Origin: Candidatus Contendibacter sp.
Lineage (GTDB): Bacteria > Pseudomonadota > Gammaproteobacteria > Competibacterales > Competibacteraceae
Length of the DNA stretch: 64,000 bases
NCBI GenBank assembly: GCA_029624675.1
Contig: JARSSP010000058.1
Location: 1-64,000 of the forward strand
Reading direction: 5' to 3'
Shown here: in pieces, positions 27,352 through 35,689 of the stretch
Layout of the letters: each line of letters opens with the position of its first letter
Position numbering within the stretch: position 1 is the first letter of the stretch
Notes under the pieces: generated by a model
Seen by the model: the letters and a program-made list of their open reading frames with translations, nothing else
The model's database searches: none
Told to the model about the DNA's origin: nothing
Translations under genes and position numbers: made by a program

Positions 27352-28062
27352 TCATGCCCGCCGGTTTCCCAGCATCCGTTCCACTCGCCGCGCGCCCAGT
27401 TCGCTCACCCATAGCGCCGCCAGCGCCAACAGAATGGAAATGACGACCAGCCGCAGCGCCGGACCGTCGCCGCCGGGAATCTGGGTATAGGTATAAATCG
27501 CCAGCGGCAGGGTGCGCGTTTCTCCGGCCACGTTGCCGACGAAAGTCACCGTCGCGCCGAATTCGCCCAGACTGCGGGCGAAGGCCAGCACCAGTCCGGT
27601 CAAAATGCCGGGCAGCGACAACGGCACGGTCACTGTCAACCAAACCCGCAGCGGTCCCGCGCCCAAGGTGCGCGCCGCTTCCTCCAATCGGGGTTCCACC
27701 AGCGTCACCGCCAGCCGCACCGCCCGCACCATCAGCGGAAACGCCATCAGCGCCGAAGCGATCACCGCGCCCTGCCAGGTGAACGCCAGCGCAATGCCCC
27801 AGGTCTCGTACAGCCAGCGGCCGAGCGGCCCCTGCCGGCCGAGCAACAGCAGCAGCAGATAACCGGGGACCACCGGCGGCAGTACCAGCGGCAAATGCAC
27901 CAGTCCGTCCACGATGGCCTTGCCGGGGAACCTTACCCGCGCCAGCAGCCAGCCGGTGACGATGCCAGGAACGGCGATCAGCGCGGTGCACCACAGCCCG
28001 ATCTTGAGCGACAGCCAGAGCGCGGTCAGCTCCTCGGGCGTGGGTTGCAGCGACGACCACAC
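27352..28062 (-). CDS. modB: ModB, molybdate ABC transporter permease
   Basis: 236 residues beginning at GTG 28062, 9 bp after the modA stop. Five to six hydrophobic helices are visible. The EAA-type coupling loop contacting ModC is EEAARTLGAGPLRVWLTVTV, and FARSLGEFGATVTFVGN is a ModB hallmark. It belongs to the modE-modA-modB run; its ATPase partner modC is separated. Confidence 0.93.
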   Translation of the reverse strand: MWSSLQPTPEELTALWLSLKIGLWCTALIAVPGIVTGWLLARVRFPGKAIVDGLVHLPLVLPPVVPGYLLLLLLGRQGPLGRWLYETWGIALAFTWQGAVIASALMAFPLMVRAVRLAVTLVEPRLEEAARTLGAGPLRVWLTVTVPLSLPGILTGLVLAFARSLGEFGATVTFVGNVAGETRTLPLAIYTYTQIPGGDGPALRLVVISILLALAALWVSELGARRVERMLGNRRA

Positions 28063-28071
28063 GGGCGACCG

Positions 28072-28887
28072 TCAGTTGAGGACGGTAAACCCGTACTGGC
28101 GGAAGACCTTCGCCGCCGCCGGGGTGAGCAGGAAATCCAGGAACCCTTGCGCCGCCGGCTTGGCGCCTTGCACCAGCGCGACCGGATAGAGCACGGGCGA
28201 GTGGGTATCGGCGGGAAAGACGCCGAGCACCTCGACCTTGTCGGACACCTTGGCGTCGGTTTCGTAGACGATGCCGACCGCGCACTCGCCGCGCTCGACG
28301 AAGGCCAGCGCCGAGCGCACGTCCGGCGCCGCCGCCAGGCGCGGTTCCAGCGCCGCCCACCAACCCAGCGCGGTCAAGGCCTGTTGGCTATACCGACCGA
28401 TAGGAACATCGGGACCGCAGGAACACCAGCGGCCCTGAAACGCGCCGGGCAGATCGAAGCCTTTTTCCAGCTTCACCGGAAACGCTTTGCCTTTGGGCGC
28501 GACCAGCACCAGTCGATTGCCGAGCAGATTGCGGCGGCTGGTTTTGACGATCTTGTCCTTGTCTTCGAGGTAATCCATCCATTTCAAGTCGGCGGAAACG
28601 AACACGTCCGCCGGCGCGCCCTGCTCGATTTGCTTGGCCAGGGCGGAAGCGGCGGCGAAGGATGTGGCGACCTTGACGCCTTTCTCCTTTTCGTACAGCA
28701 CGGCGAGGTCTTGAATCACGTTGGTGGTGCTGGCGGCGGCGAACACTAAAATCCCCCCGGCTTCGCCACCCCCCTTTGTCAAAGGGGGGGAGGGGGAATT
28801 TTCGGCGGCCTGAGAGGGAGCGGCCAGCCCGGTCGCCAACCAAAGCAGACCGATTGCCAGCGAGCGAAGCAAGGTTCCACGCAGCAT
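28072..28887 (-). CDS. modA: ModA, periplasmic molybdate-binding protein
   Basis: 271 residues from the ATG at 28887 with AAGGAG upstream. Residues 1-27 are a signal peptide (SLAIGLLWLATGLAA, cleavage near SQA). The mature domain matches ModA: ILVFAAASTTNVIQDLA, then ADVFVSADLKWMDYLE, GRYSQQALTALGWWAAL and GIVYETDAKVS. Ligand Ser residues are in AAAST and VSADL. Between the signal peptide and the first strand is a foreign stretch (SPSPPLTKGGGEAGG) encoded by a palindromic repeat inserted in frame. The rest is intact. Confidence 0.92.
   Translation of the reverse strand: MLRGTLLRSLAIGLLWLATGLAAPSQAAENSPSPPLTKGGGEAGGILVFAAASTTNVIQDLAVLYEKEKGVKVATSFAAASALAKQIEQGAPADVFVSADLKWMDYLEDKDKIVKTSRRNLLGNRLVLVAPKGKAFPVKLEKGFDLPGAFQGRWCSCGPDVPIGRYSQQALTALGWWAALEPRLAAAPDVRSALAFVERGECAVGIVYETDAKVSDKVEVLGVFPADTHSPVLYPVALVQGAKPAAQGFLDFLLTPAAAKVFRQYGFTVLN
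28749..28803. repeat. Palindromic repeat inserted in frame in modA
   Basis: The core palindrome is CCCCCCTTT-GTC-AAAGGGGGGG, flanked by AAATCCCCCC and GGGGGAATTTT. The same family occurs at 35620-35678 and 46634-46668 in intergenic DNA. Here it encodes roughly residues 29-47 of ModA without stops. Confidence 0.75.
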
Positions 28888-28913
28888 CGAAATTCTCCTT
28901 CCGTCGGCCGCCA

Positions 28914-29729
28914 CTACAGCGCCACGCCCAGAATGACGCTGGATGACTTGATCACCGCCACCGCCGGATCGCCTTCCTTCAGCGCCAGTCCGTCGATGCT
29001 GGCGTTGGTGATGGTGGCGGTGACGGTTTTGCCACCCGCCAACTGGAGAGTGACTTCGCCGTTGACCGCCCCTTTCTTGCAGTCCGAAACCGTCCCGCGC
29101 AACTGGTTTCGGGCGCTGAGTTTGAGCTTGGGTTCACCGGCCACAATGATCACGGAAGACGCTTTCACCAGGGCGAAAACCTCGCTGCCTTCCTGGAGCC
29201 CCAGATTTTCAACGCTGCCACGAGTGATCAAGGCGGTGATGTGATCACCACCGCCGATATCCACGCCGATCTCGGCGTTGATCGGGCCGATGTTCAGGCC
29301 GGTCACCCGACCTAGGAACTGATTTCTCGCGCTGGTCTGCATCATCAATCTCCGCATGAAGTTCGTTAACTCGTCCACGTCGTGGACTTTTTCATTCAAC
29401 CGACCGACGAATCGCCGGTATTCGTTTTCCACGATGTCGTACAACTGGATTTGCCGCAGTCCGTACTCGGTGATCCGGCTGCCGCCGCCGTGCTTGCCGC
29501 CCGTGGCGCTGGCCACCAAGGGTTGCTCGGCCATGTTGTTCATGGCGTTCACGGCATCCCAGGCGGCCTTGTAGCTCAAGTCGACCGCTTTCGCCGCGTG
29601 GGTAATCGATCCGGTGGCGGCGATCTGGCGCAGCAGCGCAATCTGCCGCTGGCCCAACAGGGGCTGCTCGCGCGCCGAATCGGAGCGGATCAAACCCATC
29701 CATACACCCGCTTCGTTTCGATTCCGCAT
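28914..29729 (-). CDS. modE: ModE, molybdate-responsive regulator
   Basis: 271 residues. The N-terminal winged HTH (LLGQRQIALLRQIAATGSIT, AAKAVDLSYKAAWDAVNAMN) is followed by two molybdate-binding TOBE/Mop domains (SARNQFLGRVTGLNIGPINA and SARNQLRGTVSDCKKGAVNG). ModE with Mo represses mod genes. Its own operator-like palindrome lies 19-50 bp upstream. It is the first gene of modEAB; the modA ATG lies 26 bp after the modE stop. Confidence 0.93.
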   Translation of the reverse strand: MRNRNEAGVWMGLIRSDSAREQPLLGQRQIALLRQIAATGSITHAAKAVDLSYKAAWDAVNAMNNMAEQPLVASATGGKHGGGSRITEYGLRQIQLYDIVENEYRRFVGRLNEKVHDVDELTNFMRRLMMQTSARNQFLGRVTGLNIGPINAEIGVDIGGGDHITALITRGSVENLGLQEGSEVFALVKASSVIIVAGEPKLKLSARNQLRGTVSDCKKGAVNGEVTLQLAGGKTVTATITNASIDGLALKEGDPAVAVIKSSSVILGVAL

Positions 29730-29747
29730 CGCGTATTCCCGCCAAAG

Positions 29748-29779
29748 CCATCGTTATAAACTTAAGTATATAACGATGG
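29748..29779. promoter_or_regulatory. ModE box upstream of modE
   Basis: A 32-bp near-perfect palindrome with arms CCATCGTTATA and TATAACGATGG around AACTTAAGTA. It fits the ATCGnTATA-N-TATAnCGAT form of ModE operators. Its position just upstream of modEAB indicates autoregulation by molybdate. Confidence 0.8.
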
Positions 29780-29813
29780 CCACAATCCATACAGTTGTGA
29801 ATGCTTGAAAAAC

Positions 29814-29863
29814 CACCTCACCTTCGACCCCTCTCCACATGGAGAGGGAATTTTCGGTGTGAG
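29814..29863. repeat. Palindromic repeat between modE and the ferredoxin gene
   Basis: CCCTCTCC-ACAT-GGAGAGGG forms the core, with CACCTCACC and GGTGTGAG as outer arms. It is the same family as at 16046 and 32175. It lies at the end of the nif run and could act as an mRNA end structure. Confidence 0.65.
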
Positions 29864-29875
29864 CTGCGAAACCAC

Positions 29876-30193
29876 TCACGCCGCCAGCGGTAGCGCTGCG
29901 TGAGTAAAGCACGCCTTGGGGCAGACTCGCGAACAAGCTTCGCAACCGATGCAGTCCAGGGGATTGGAGAGCGTCATGAAGGAATTGTCGCTGTCGTCAT
30001 CGTCGTCATCGTCGTCATCGTCCAGATCGACATCGTCGATCGCCCGTTGCACGATAGTCAGCACATCGCGCGGGCAAACCTTGAAGCAACGACCGCAACC
30101 AATGCACTTTTCTTCGTTCAGGGCAGTCACAAACTGAGGTGTCCAAGATGTGCCGCCACGAGTGATGCCAGTGATAATAGGTTCAGCTCCCAT
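29876..30193 (-). CDS. fdxB: Nif-linked 2[4Fe-4S] ferredoxin (FdxB/ferredoxin III type)
   Basis: 105 residues from the ATG at 30193. Two cluster motifs, CIGCGRCFKVCP (about 32-43) and CIGCEACSRVCP (about 83-94), are separated by a linker containing an unbroken run of about ten Asp. The start region (PIITGITRGGTSWTPQFVTA) matches nif-specific ferredoxin III. It follows nifX on the same strand and probably donates electrons in FeMo-co assembly or to nitrogenase. The Asp run comes from a GTC/ATC microsatellite and makes this member unusual. Confidence 0.9.
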   Translation of the reverse strand: MGAEPIITGITRGGTSWTPQFVTALNEEKCIGCGRCFKVCPRDVLTIVQRAIDDVDLDDDDDDDDDDSDNSFMTLSNPLDCIGCEACSRVCPKACFTHAALPLAA

Positions 30194-30277
30194 AATTGTT
30201 TTACCTCGCTCGTTAAATGGCCCCCGGTACCGGACGCAAAATCGGACCAGGAATCGCAAAAAACCGTCGTCTATTCT

Positions 30278-30778
30278 TTATTCTCGCCAACCTTCCGCTT
30301 CCATCATGGCAAAGCGTTCGTCGGCGCTTTCGGTCTGGCGTTGGCGGGCGATGGCCCGGTTGAGCCAGGCTGGCCCCTGGCCGCCGCGCAGGGCTGCCTG
30401 AAGATCGGCGAGCAGGGGAGCGATGACCGCGCCGGTATCAACCCGGATCGGCTGGATCCCCAAAGCGAGCAACTGCTGGATGGCGGAGCCGCCGACTGCC
30501 TGGCAATAAACCACCGTACAACCCTGCAAGAGCGCCAGCTTGGCGGCGAGTTTGTCTTCGTGACCGTCCTGGTCAAGATCGCCAAACTGGGCGAATTCCA
30601 CGACGGTCGCCTGCTCGGGGGTGACGGTGTAGATGAGAATCGCGCTAGCGGTACCAAAATGCTGGTCGATCTTGTGGCGGTCGCTGGTGGCGAAAGCCGC
30701 CTTGATGCTGGGGGTCATATGCCGTCCCTTCACCTCAATGCCACCGGTCACTATTCGCAAATGCCTGCGGAGCGCCAT
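30278..30778 (-). CDS. nifX: NifX, FeMo-cofactor carrier
   Basis: 166 residues from the ATG at 30778, which lies inside the nifN end (44-bp overlap) and has AGGAGG upstream. The core is the NifX/NifY cofactor-binding fold: [20 protein letters not shown], then [20 protein letters not shown]. The C-terminal tail ([19 protein letters not shown]) is standard. NifX holds NifB-co/VK-cluster between NifB and NifEN. An alternative ATG at 30718 would remove 20 residues. Confidence 0.92.
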   Translation of the reverse strand: MALRRHLRIVTGGIEVKGRHMTPSIKAAFATSDRHKIDQHFGTASAILIYTVTPEQATVVEFAQFGDLDQDGHEDKLAAKLALLQGCTVVYCQAVGGSAIQQLLALGIQPIRVDTGAVIAPLLADLQAALRGGQGPAWLNRAIARQRQTESADERFAMMEAEGWRE

Positions 30779-32159
30779 AACTCGCCTCCTGCCGTGAGTC
30801 GGCCTTGCGGGAGTAAATGGAGTGATAGGGAGCGATACCGTGGTCGGCTTGTTCAAGCAGCGCGTTGGCCAAATCGAACAGTAGTTGCCGGCTGCCCCCG
30901 TAGCCGATCCAGGCGCGCTGGTAACCCCCAATGCGGTCGTATTGGGGGATACCCGCACGCAGCAATGGGATACCGAGGCGTTCGGCGGTTTCAACGGCGT
31001 GGGAATTGCTGATGATCAGCTCCGCTCCATGCGCGCGGGCCAAATCCTCCAAATCCTCCAGATCGCCGATGCGCACTTGGGGCAAGGGCGTCCGAGCCAG
31101 CACCGGCGCACGGCTGGAAGCCACCGCCGCCACGACTTCCGCGCCGGTTTCGGCCAGCAATTCGCTGAAAGCGTGCAGCAGATCGGGATCGGCGCCGACC
31201 GCGATCCGGGCTTGGCCGAGCAGGAAATGGGTGTCGAGCAGGGCGTCCTGCAATTGCGCCCGTTGTCGTTCCAGCCGGGCCGGCGCCTTACGACCGGAAA
31301 TACCGGCCAGGGTCATGACCAGGCGGTCGTTGGCGTTTAGCCCCAGCAGGTGATCGAAGCGATGCACCGGCACGCCCGTCCGACTTTTCAACAACTCGGC
31401 GGCGGAATAGAGCGAGGGACCGATCACCAGCGTGGCGGCGGCGTCGCCCAAGGTGGCGAAAGCGGACCACGGTGTGCCGCCGATGGTGACCGGCGAGAAA
31501 TCCTCGGCGTCGAGATGGCCGTCCAGCGAATCCGACAGATCGGGAATCAGTACCGGATGCAGCCCGAAGCGCTCGATCAGATCACGCAAGGTCTCCAGGT
31601 CGCCTGGTGTCAGCAGCGAGCCACACAACACATTGACCTGGTGCGCGCGGCGACCCGGACAAGTGCCGACATCGTCGGCCGATGGCACCCACTCGGCAAT
31701 CATGGCCTGCACCGCCGCCGCGAAACCGCTTTCCAGGCAGCCACTGAAATCGGGTGTGTTGACCGGCACGATCCGCACGTTCTGAAATTCGGGATGCCGG
31801 GCGCGGAACACCTTGAGCACGCGGTGAATGTCGGCCCCTTGCGCTTCCGACAAGCCGGTAGTCAGGAGACCGATGACCGCTGGCCGGTTTTTCTCGGCGA
31901 TGGTTTTCAACGCCGTGATGAGGTTGTCGTCCGCGCCCATGATGCTGCTGACCTGATCCATCGCGGTGCTTTGCAGCGGGATCGGTTCGCGGAAGTGCCG
32001 GACCAGGAACACCTTGGCGAAGGCGGTGCAGCCTTGAGCGCCGTGCAAAAGAGGCATGGCGCGATTGAGGCCGAGCACAGCCAGACTGGCGCCGAGCGGC
32101 TGGCTGGTTTTCAGGGGACTGACCGCCAGCGGTTTGCTGCGACCGAGGATTTCAGCCAT
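30735..32159 (-). CDS. nifN: NifN, FeMo-co scaffold subunit
   Basis: 474 residues from the ATG at 32159, 8 bp inside the nifE end. Homologous to Nif[21 protein letters not shown], then [20 protein letters not shown] with the conserved Cys, and [15 protein letters not shown]. NifEN is the scaffold where NifB-co becomes FeMo-co. It overlaps both nifE and nifX, so the three are a coupled translation unit. Confidence 0.95.
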   Translation of the reverse strand: MAEILGRSKPLAVSPLKTSQPLGASLAVLGLNRAMPLLHGAQGCTAFAKVFLVRHFREPIPLQSTAMDQVSSIMGADDNLITALKTIAEKNRPAVIGLLTTGLSEAQGADIHRVLKVFRARHPEFQNVRIVPVNTPDFSGCLESGFAAAVQAMIAEWVPSADDVGTCPGRRAHQVNVLCGSLLTPGDLETLRDLIERFGLHPVLIPDLSDSLDGHLDAEDFSPVTIGGTPWSAFATLGDAAATLVIGPSLYSAAELLKSRTGVPVHRFDHLLGLNANDRLVMTLAGISGRKAPARLERQRAQLQDALLDTHFLLGQARIAVGADPDLLHAFSELLAETGAEVVAAVASSRAPVLARTPLPQVRIGDLEDLEDLARAHGAELIISNSHAVETAERLGIPLLRAGIPQYDRIGGYQRAWIGYGGSRQLLFDLANALLEQADHGIAPYHSIYSRKADSRQEASYGAPQAFANSDRWH

Positions 32160-33588
32160 GACTAACCTCCAATCTACCCTCACCTCCAACCCCTCTCCCA
32201 GTGGGCGAGGGAAGCGAATGCCAGGGCGCGGGCCGCCGCACCGCTTCCCAGACCGGGTTTTCCAAGGCCCGGGTCAGTTGCCGCGCCAAGGTCAACATGC
32301 CCTGGTAGCCGGCGTAACCGTGCTCGCGTTCCTGGTTCACATCCAGGAACGGCAGTCGCGCCTTGAGCGCGGTGTACATGTTTCTGCCGCCGGCGATCAG
32401 GATATCGGCTCGATACTCGCGGGCCAGATTCAGCAACTGGCGCGCGTTGCCGTCCTCGATCATCCTGGCGTCCTCGCCCATCAGCGCGCGAATCCGCTCC
32501 TTGTCTTCCTCCGTGGATTTCTTGGTGCCGGTGGCGACGACGTGGATGCCCAAATCCTGCAAGGCGGCGACGATGGACCAGGACTTGACCCCGCCGGTGT
32601 AGAGCAAAGCGCGTTTGCCGCGCAGCCGCTCGCGCCAGGGCGCCAGTTCTATCGTCAACCGAGTCTCCTCGCGGGCGATCAGCGCTTCGGTGCGGGCGTT
32701 GAGATCGGCATCGTCGAGCAGCCGGGCGAAGTCGCGCAAGGCGGTGGAGACATCGCCGATGCCGTAGAAACTGCCCTCGAACCAGGGAATGCCGTAGGAT
32801 TCTTGCAGCTTGCGGGCGACGTTGAGCATGGCGCGGGAACAGACCACCATCGTCGCTTCGGCGCGGTGCATGGTCTGCACTTCCCGAAAACGGGCGTCGC
32901 CGGACAGGGCGCACAGCACGCGCAACCCTAGTTCATCGAACAGCGGCAGGGTGTGCCAAAACTCACCGGCGATGTTGTATTCGCCGATCAGGTTGATGTC
33001 GTGAACGCGCAGGCTGGGGCGGGCTGGATCGACCGGGGCCGGTTCCGGTTCGCGCCCGCCGACCACATACTTAACCATCGCTTCGCCGGCCAGCCGGTTG
33101 CCGAGGTTTTTGTTACCGTAAAAGCCGGCGGCATCCACCGGAATCACCGGCACGCTCCAGCGCGAAGTTGCTGCCTTGCACACGGCTTCCAGATCGTCGC
33201 CGATCAGGGCAGTGACGCAGGTGCTGTAGACGAACACCGCCGCCGGGGAATAACGGTCAACAGCCTGCTTCACGGCGTGGAACAGCCGTTTCTCGCCGCG
33301 CCCCATGATCACGTCCTGCTCGCTCAAATCGGTGGTCATGCCGATCTTGAACAGGGTCGGACCGCTGGAACGGGTGCCGCGATTGTCCCAGGAACTGCCG
33401 GCGCAACCGCTCGGACCATGCACGATGTGCGCGACATCGGCGATGGGCAGCAGGGAAATCTGCGCGCCGTCGAAGGTACATCCCCCAGCGGTCGCGCCGG
33501 GCATGGGCCGCGCGCAACCGGATTTGCTCTTCAGGTTGTGCGTGCAGGCCGGCTCGTTCAGCAATGCGGCGAGTTCGCTGGTTTTCAT
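32152..33588 (-). CDS. nifE: NifE, FeMo-co scaffold subunit
   Basis: 478 residues. The NifD-like core has [37 protein letters not shown], and [19 protein letters not shown] with cluster-binding Cys. The last about 20 residues ([21 protein letters not shown] minus its first residue) do not look NifE-like. They are encoded by a palindromic repeat at 32175-32213 that joined the reading frame, while the old overlap with nifN was preserved. Upstream 33589-33781 holds only a short GCGGAC/GTCCGC hairpin and no clear sigma-54 element. Confidence 0.95.
   Translation of the reverse strand: MKTSELAALLNEPACTHNLKSKSGCARPMPGATAGGCTFDGAQISLLPIADVAHIVHGPSGCAGSSWDNRGTRSSGPTLFKIGMTTDLSEQDVIMGRGEKRLFHAVKQAVDRYSPAAVFVYSTCVTALIGDDLEAVCKAATSRWSVPVIPVDAAGFYGNKNLGNRLAGEAMVKYVVGGREPEPAPVDPARPSLRVHDINLIGEYNIAGEFWHTLPLFDELGLRVLCALSGDARFREVQTMHRAEATMVVCSRAMLNVARKLQESYGIPWFEGSFYGIGDVSTALRDFARLLDDADLNARTEALIAREETRLTIELAPWRERLRGKRALLYTGGVKSWSIVAALQDLGIHVVATGTKKSTEEDKERIRALMGEDARMIEDGNARQLLNLAREYRADILIAGGRNMYTALKARLPFLDVNQEREHGYAGYQGMLTLARQLTRALENPVWEAVRRPAPWHSLPSPTGRGVGGEGRLEVSHG
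32175..32213. repeat. Palindromic repeat forming the nifE 3' end
   Basis: CCCTCACC...CCCCTCTCCCAGTGGGCGAGGG belongs to the CTCTCCC/GGGAGAGG family of 16046 and 54567. It is read in frame as the C-terminal tail of NifE, immediately before the nifN start. Confidence 0.65.
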
Positions 33589-33781
33589 CGCGGTGTTCTC
33601 CGGGTCGTGGTTCCCGTTGTCCTGTCGAGGGCGCGGGCGGGCGCGGCGCGATGCTTCGGCGAGCGGGTGGCGTCAGCCCCCTGTTTCGCGGAATCCGGCA
33701 AGGCGTTGGCGTGAGCGGCCGGTTCGGAAACAGCGGACTCACGTCCGCCGCTCGCCGCGTAGTCCGACATGCGGTCGTATC

Positions 33782-34306
33782 CTAAGAAGCCACCGTCTCG
33801 CCCAACAATTCGGGCTTGACCAATTCGAGCCATTCCTCCAGCCGTTCCTCGGTCAAATCGGCCTGATTGTCCTGATCGAGCACCAGACCGACAAATTCGC
33901 CATCGCGGAATGCCTTGGATTTGGTGAACTCGTAACCCTCCGCCGACCAGCTTCCGATCAATCGCGCACCCATTTTCTTGAGCTTCTTGTACAGAATGCC
34001 CAGCGCATCCACGAATTCGTCGGGATAGCCGACCTGATCGCCCAGGCCATATAGGGCAACCGTTTTGCCGCTCAAATCCACGCCTTCCAGGGTTGGGAGA
34101 AACTCGGTCAAGGTTTCGGGCAACTCGCCGTCACCCAGAGTCGGAGTACCGAAGATCAAGGCGTCGCAAGCGGTCAGATCTTCCGCCCTGGCGCCCTTGA
34201 CGTTGAACAGCTCGATTTCGCCCTCGTCAAACTGCTTCTTGATCATCTTGGCGACTTTGCGGGTGTTGCCGGTGTCGGTGGCGTAGAACAAACCGATCTT
34301 GGCCAT
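33782..34306 (-). CDS. nifF: NifF-type flavodoxin
   Basis: 174 residues from the ATG at 34306 (GAGGTAAT upstream). The FMN phosphate loop is FYATDTGNTRKVAK. Aromatic isoalloxazine loops are GTPTLGDGELP and YGLGDQVGYPDEFVDA; the long loop insertion (KSKAFRDGEFVGLVLDQDN) marks it as a long-chain flavodoxin. In nif clusters NifF is the electron donor to NifH. It lies between nifE and the small nif gene, giving Rnf an acceptor next door. Confidence 0.92.
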   Translation of the reverse strand: MAKIGLFYATDTGNTRKVAKMIKKQFDEGEIELFNVKGARAEDLTACDALIFGTPTLGDGELPETLTEFLPTLEGVDLSGKTVALYGLGDQVGYPDEFVDALGILYKKLKKMGARLIGSWSAEGYEFTKSKAFRDGEFVGLVLDQDNQADLTEERLEEWLELVKPELLGETVAS

Positions 34307-34340
34307 GGTGATTACCTCGTTGAATGGAAAGTCGTTTCGA

Positions 34341-34616
34341 TCAGGAATCCACACATTCGGTGGTGACCGCCAGCACGACCCCAGTTGCCGCCTGAAAATC
34401 CTCGGTCAAACGCAGGCAATGCTGTCGGCCATCCACCAGATAGAGATTGATGCCCGCGCCACGTAGCGCCGGTTCAACATCGTTGATGTCGTCGTCCAGG
34501 CAATGGGTGAAATACACACCGGGATACACTTGGCGTAAATGGCTCAGCGCGGCGTAATCCACGCCCCTCGTTTCGGCCCAACGAACGATATCGTTGAGTT
34601 GGCGTGGCGTGATCAT
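34341..34616 (-). CDS. Small nif-cluster protein of unknown function
   Basis: 91 residues, start overlapping the nifY stop (ATGA). It contains LNDIVRWAETRGVDYAALSH, GVYFTHCLDDDINDVEPALR and INLYLVDGRQHCLRLT. Similar small proteins recur next to nifX/nifY in gammaproteobacterial nif clusters (a DUF family, probably DUF6129; name not certain). The fold is probably alpha/beta with no membrane segment. Co-translation with nifY suggests a role in cofactor handling or regulation, which is inference. Confidence 0.65.
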   Translation of the reverse strand: MITPRQLNDIVRWAETRGVDYAALSHLRQVYPGVYFTHCLDDDINDVEPALRGAGINLYLVDGRQHCLRLTEDFQAATGVVLAVTTECVDS

Positions 34617-35344
34617 GAGGTTTCTCCCGTTTCGGCCAGGAACGAAGCGCCCGCCAGCGCGGTGGAAATGGCCGAATCGCGGCCGATGATCCGGGCCAGC
34701 CAGGGCGGCGGCTCGCCAGCCAGCACTTGTTGCAACTCGGCCAGCAGCACCGGGATATCCTCGGGTTGGGGGTGCTTGATGGGATGGATACCACTGTTGA
34801 CCACGCGGGCGGCGGCGGGACCGCCGATGGATAGCACGCAGAGCAAATTGCAATCCTCGATCAAGGCGACCCGACCCGCGCTGTGGTCCACGGTGAGGCG
34901 AACCACGGCGGATGCCGGTCGTACCGCGATCAGCCGCGCTTCCGTCGCCGAGACCTGATAAATCAGGAAACGGGCGCAAGAGCCGAAATGGCCATCCAGC
35001 CGCTCGCCCCGGTTCGAGGCGCAGGCGACGCGGATGGAATTTGGCAAATCGCCTTCGCGGTAGGGCTGGGGATCAGGTATCGCGGTGGCCGCGTCGATCC
35101 CGTCCTCGCCTTTCAGGCAGGAGAGGGCTTGACGCAAGGTGGGGCCGTCGATTTCGCTCAAAAGGCCATCGGCGGCGGTCTTGAGGTCCTTGACGGTGAG
35201 ACGGGCCAGTTTGTCCTCGGTCAACGGCTCGCCCAACGCCGCGAGCAACGCTCGCAGCAGCGGCGCGGGGTTGCCGTCGGGCAGAGCGCGGGCCGCCAGG
35301 GCCACGCGCAAGGCGATGCAATCGGACAGCGGCGCAGTGCTCAT
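34613..35344 (-). CDS. nifY: NifY/NafY-like FeMo-co binding protein
   Basis: 243 residues. An N-terminal helical domain (about 1-95, LRVALAARALPDGNPAPLLR, DKLARLTVKDLKTAADGLLS) resembles the SAM-like NafY dinitrogenase-binding domain. The C-terminal NifX-like domain (about 105-225: RVACASNRGERLDGHFGSCA, LCVLSIGGPAAARVVNSGIH) would hold the cofactor; HFG includes the conserved His. Such proteins chaperone apo-dinitrogenase. It overlaps nifT by 3 bp upstream and the small nif gene by 4 bp downstream. Confidence 0.85.
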   Translation of the reverse strand: MSTAPLSDCIALRVALAARALPDGNPAPLLRALLAALGEPLTEDKLARLTVKDLKTAADGLLSEIDGPTLRQALSCLKGEDGIDAATAIPDPQPYREGDLPNSIRVACASNRGERLDGHFGSCARFLIYQVSATEARLIAVRPASAVVRLTVDHSAGRVALIEDCNLLCVLSIGGPAAARVVNSGIHPIKHPQPEDIPVLLAELQQVLAGEPPPWLARIIGRDSAISTALAGASFLAETGETS

Positions 35345-35553
35345 AGCCGCTTCACCCGCACGGTCAACGGCAACTTGGGCGGCTGATCGAACGGTTCAAG
35401 GTAAAAGCGCGAACCATCCGCCAATTCCATCTCACCGCCCCAGGCGCCAGGACCGGCATGTTCCAGCGCGACCACGATTTCCTCGTGATCCTTTTTGGTC
35501 ACATAAAAAACCAGTTGGCCAGCCGCGTTGTTTCGCAACATGACGTTGGGCAT
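35341..35553 (-). CDS. nifT: NifT/FixU
   Basis: 70 residues, full family length: MPNVMLRNNAAGQLVFYVTK, then GEMELADGSRFYLEPFDQ and TVRVKRL. A beta-rich small protein always found downstream of nifK; its function is unclear and it is dispensable in tested species. The stop overlaps the nifY start. A 136-bp spacer with a long hairpin separates it from nifK. Confidence 0.9.
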   Translation of the reverse strand: MPNVMLRNNAAGQLVFYVTKKDHEEIVVALEHAGPGAWGGEMELADGSRFYLEPFDQPPKLPLTVRVKRL

Positions 35554-35619
35554 GGTTGAATTCTCCTGTCTTGTAGGAGCGTCTCTTGGGCGCGAACAGC
35601 CGGCTGCGACGTTAGGGCC

Positions 35620-35678
35620 AAATCCCCCGCTTGCTGCGCGCGCTCCCCCCTTTGATAAAGGGGGGTAGGGGGATTTTG
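35620..35678. repeat. Palindromic repeat between nifK and nifT
   Basis: CCCCCCTTT-GATA-AAGGGGGG core with AAATCCCCC and GGGGGATTTT outer arms. It is the same family as the insertion in modA. In the nifHDKT transcript it would fold into a very stable hairpin and could set the ratio of nifHDK to downstream mRNA. Confidence 0.75.
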
Positions 35679-35689
35679 ATGGTCTGCGA

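Noticed and set aside
33733..33748. GCGGAC-TCAC-GTCCGC hairpin between nifF and nifE as a terminator
   Set aside because: No T run and the downstream genes need transcription; it may be incidental.
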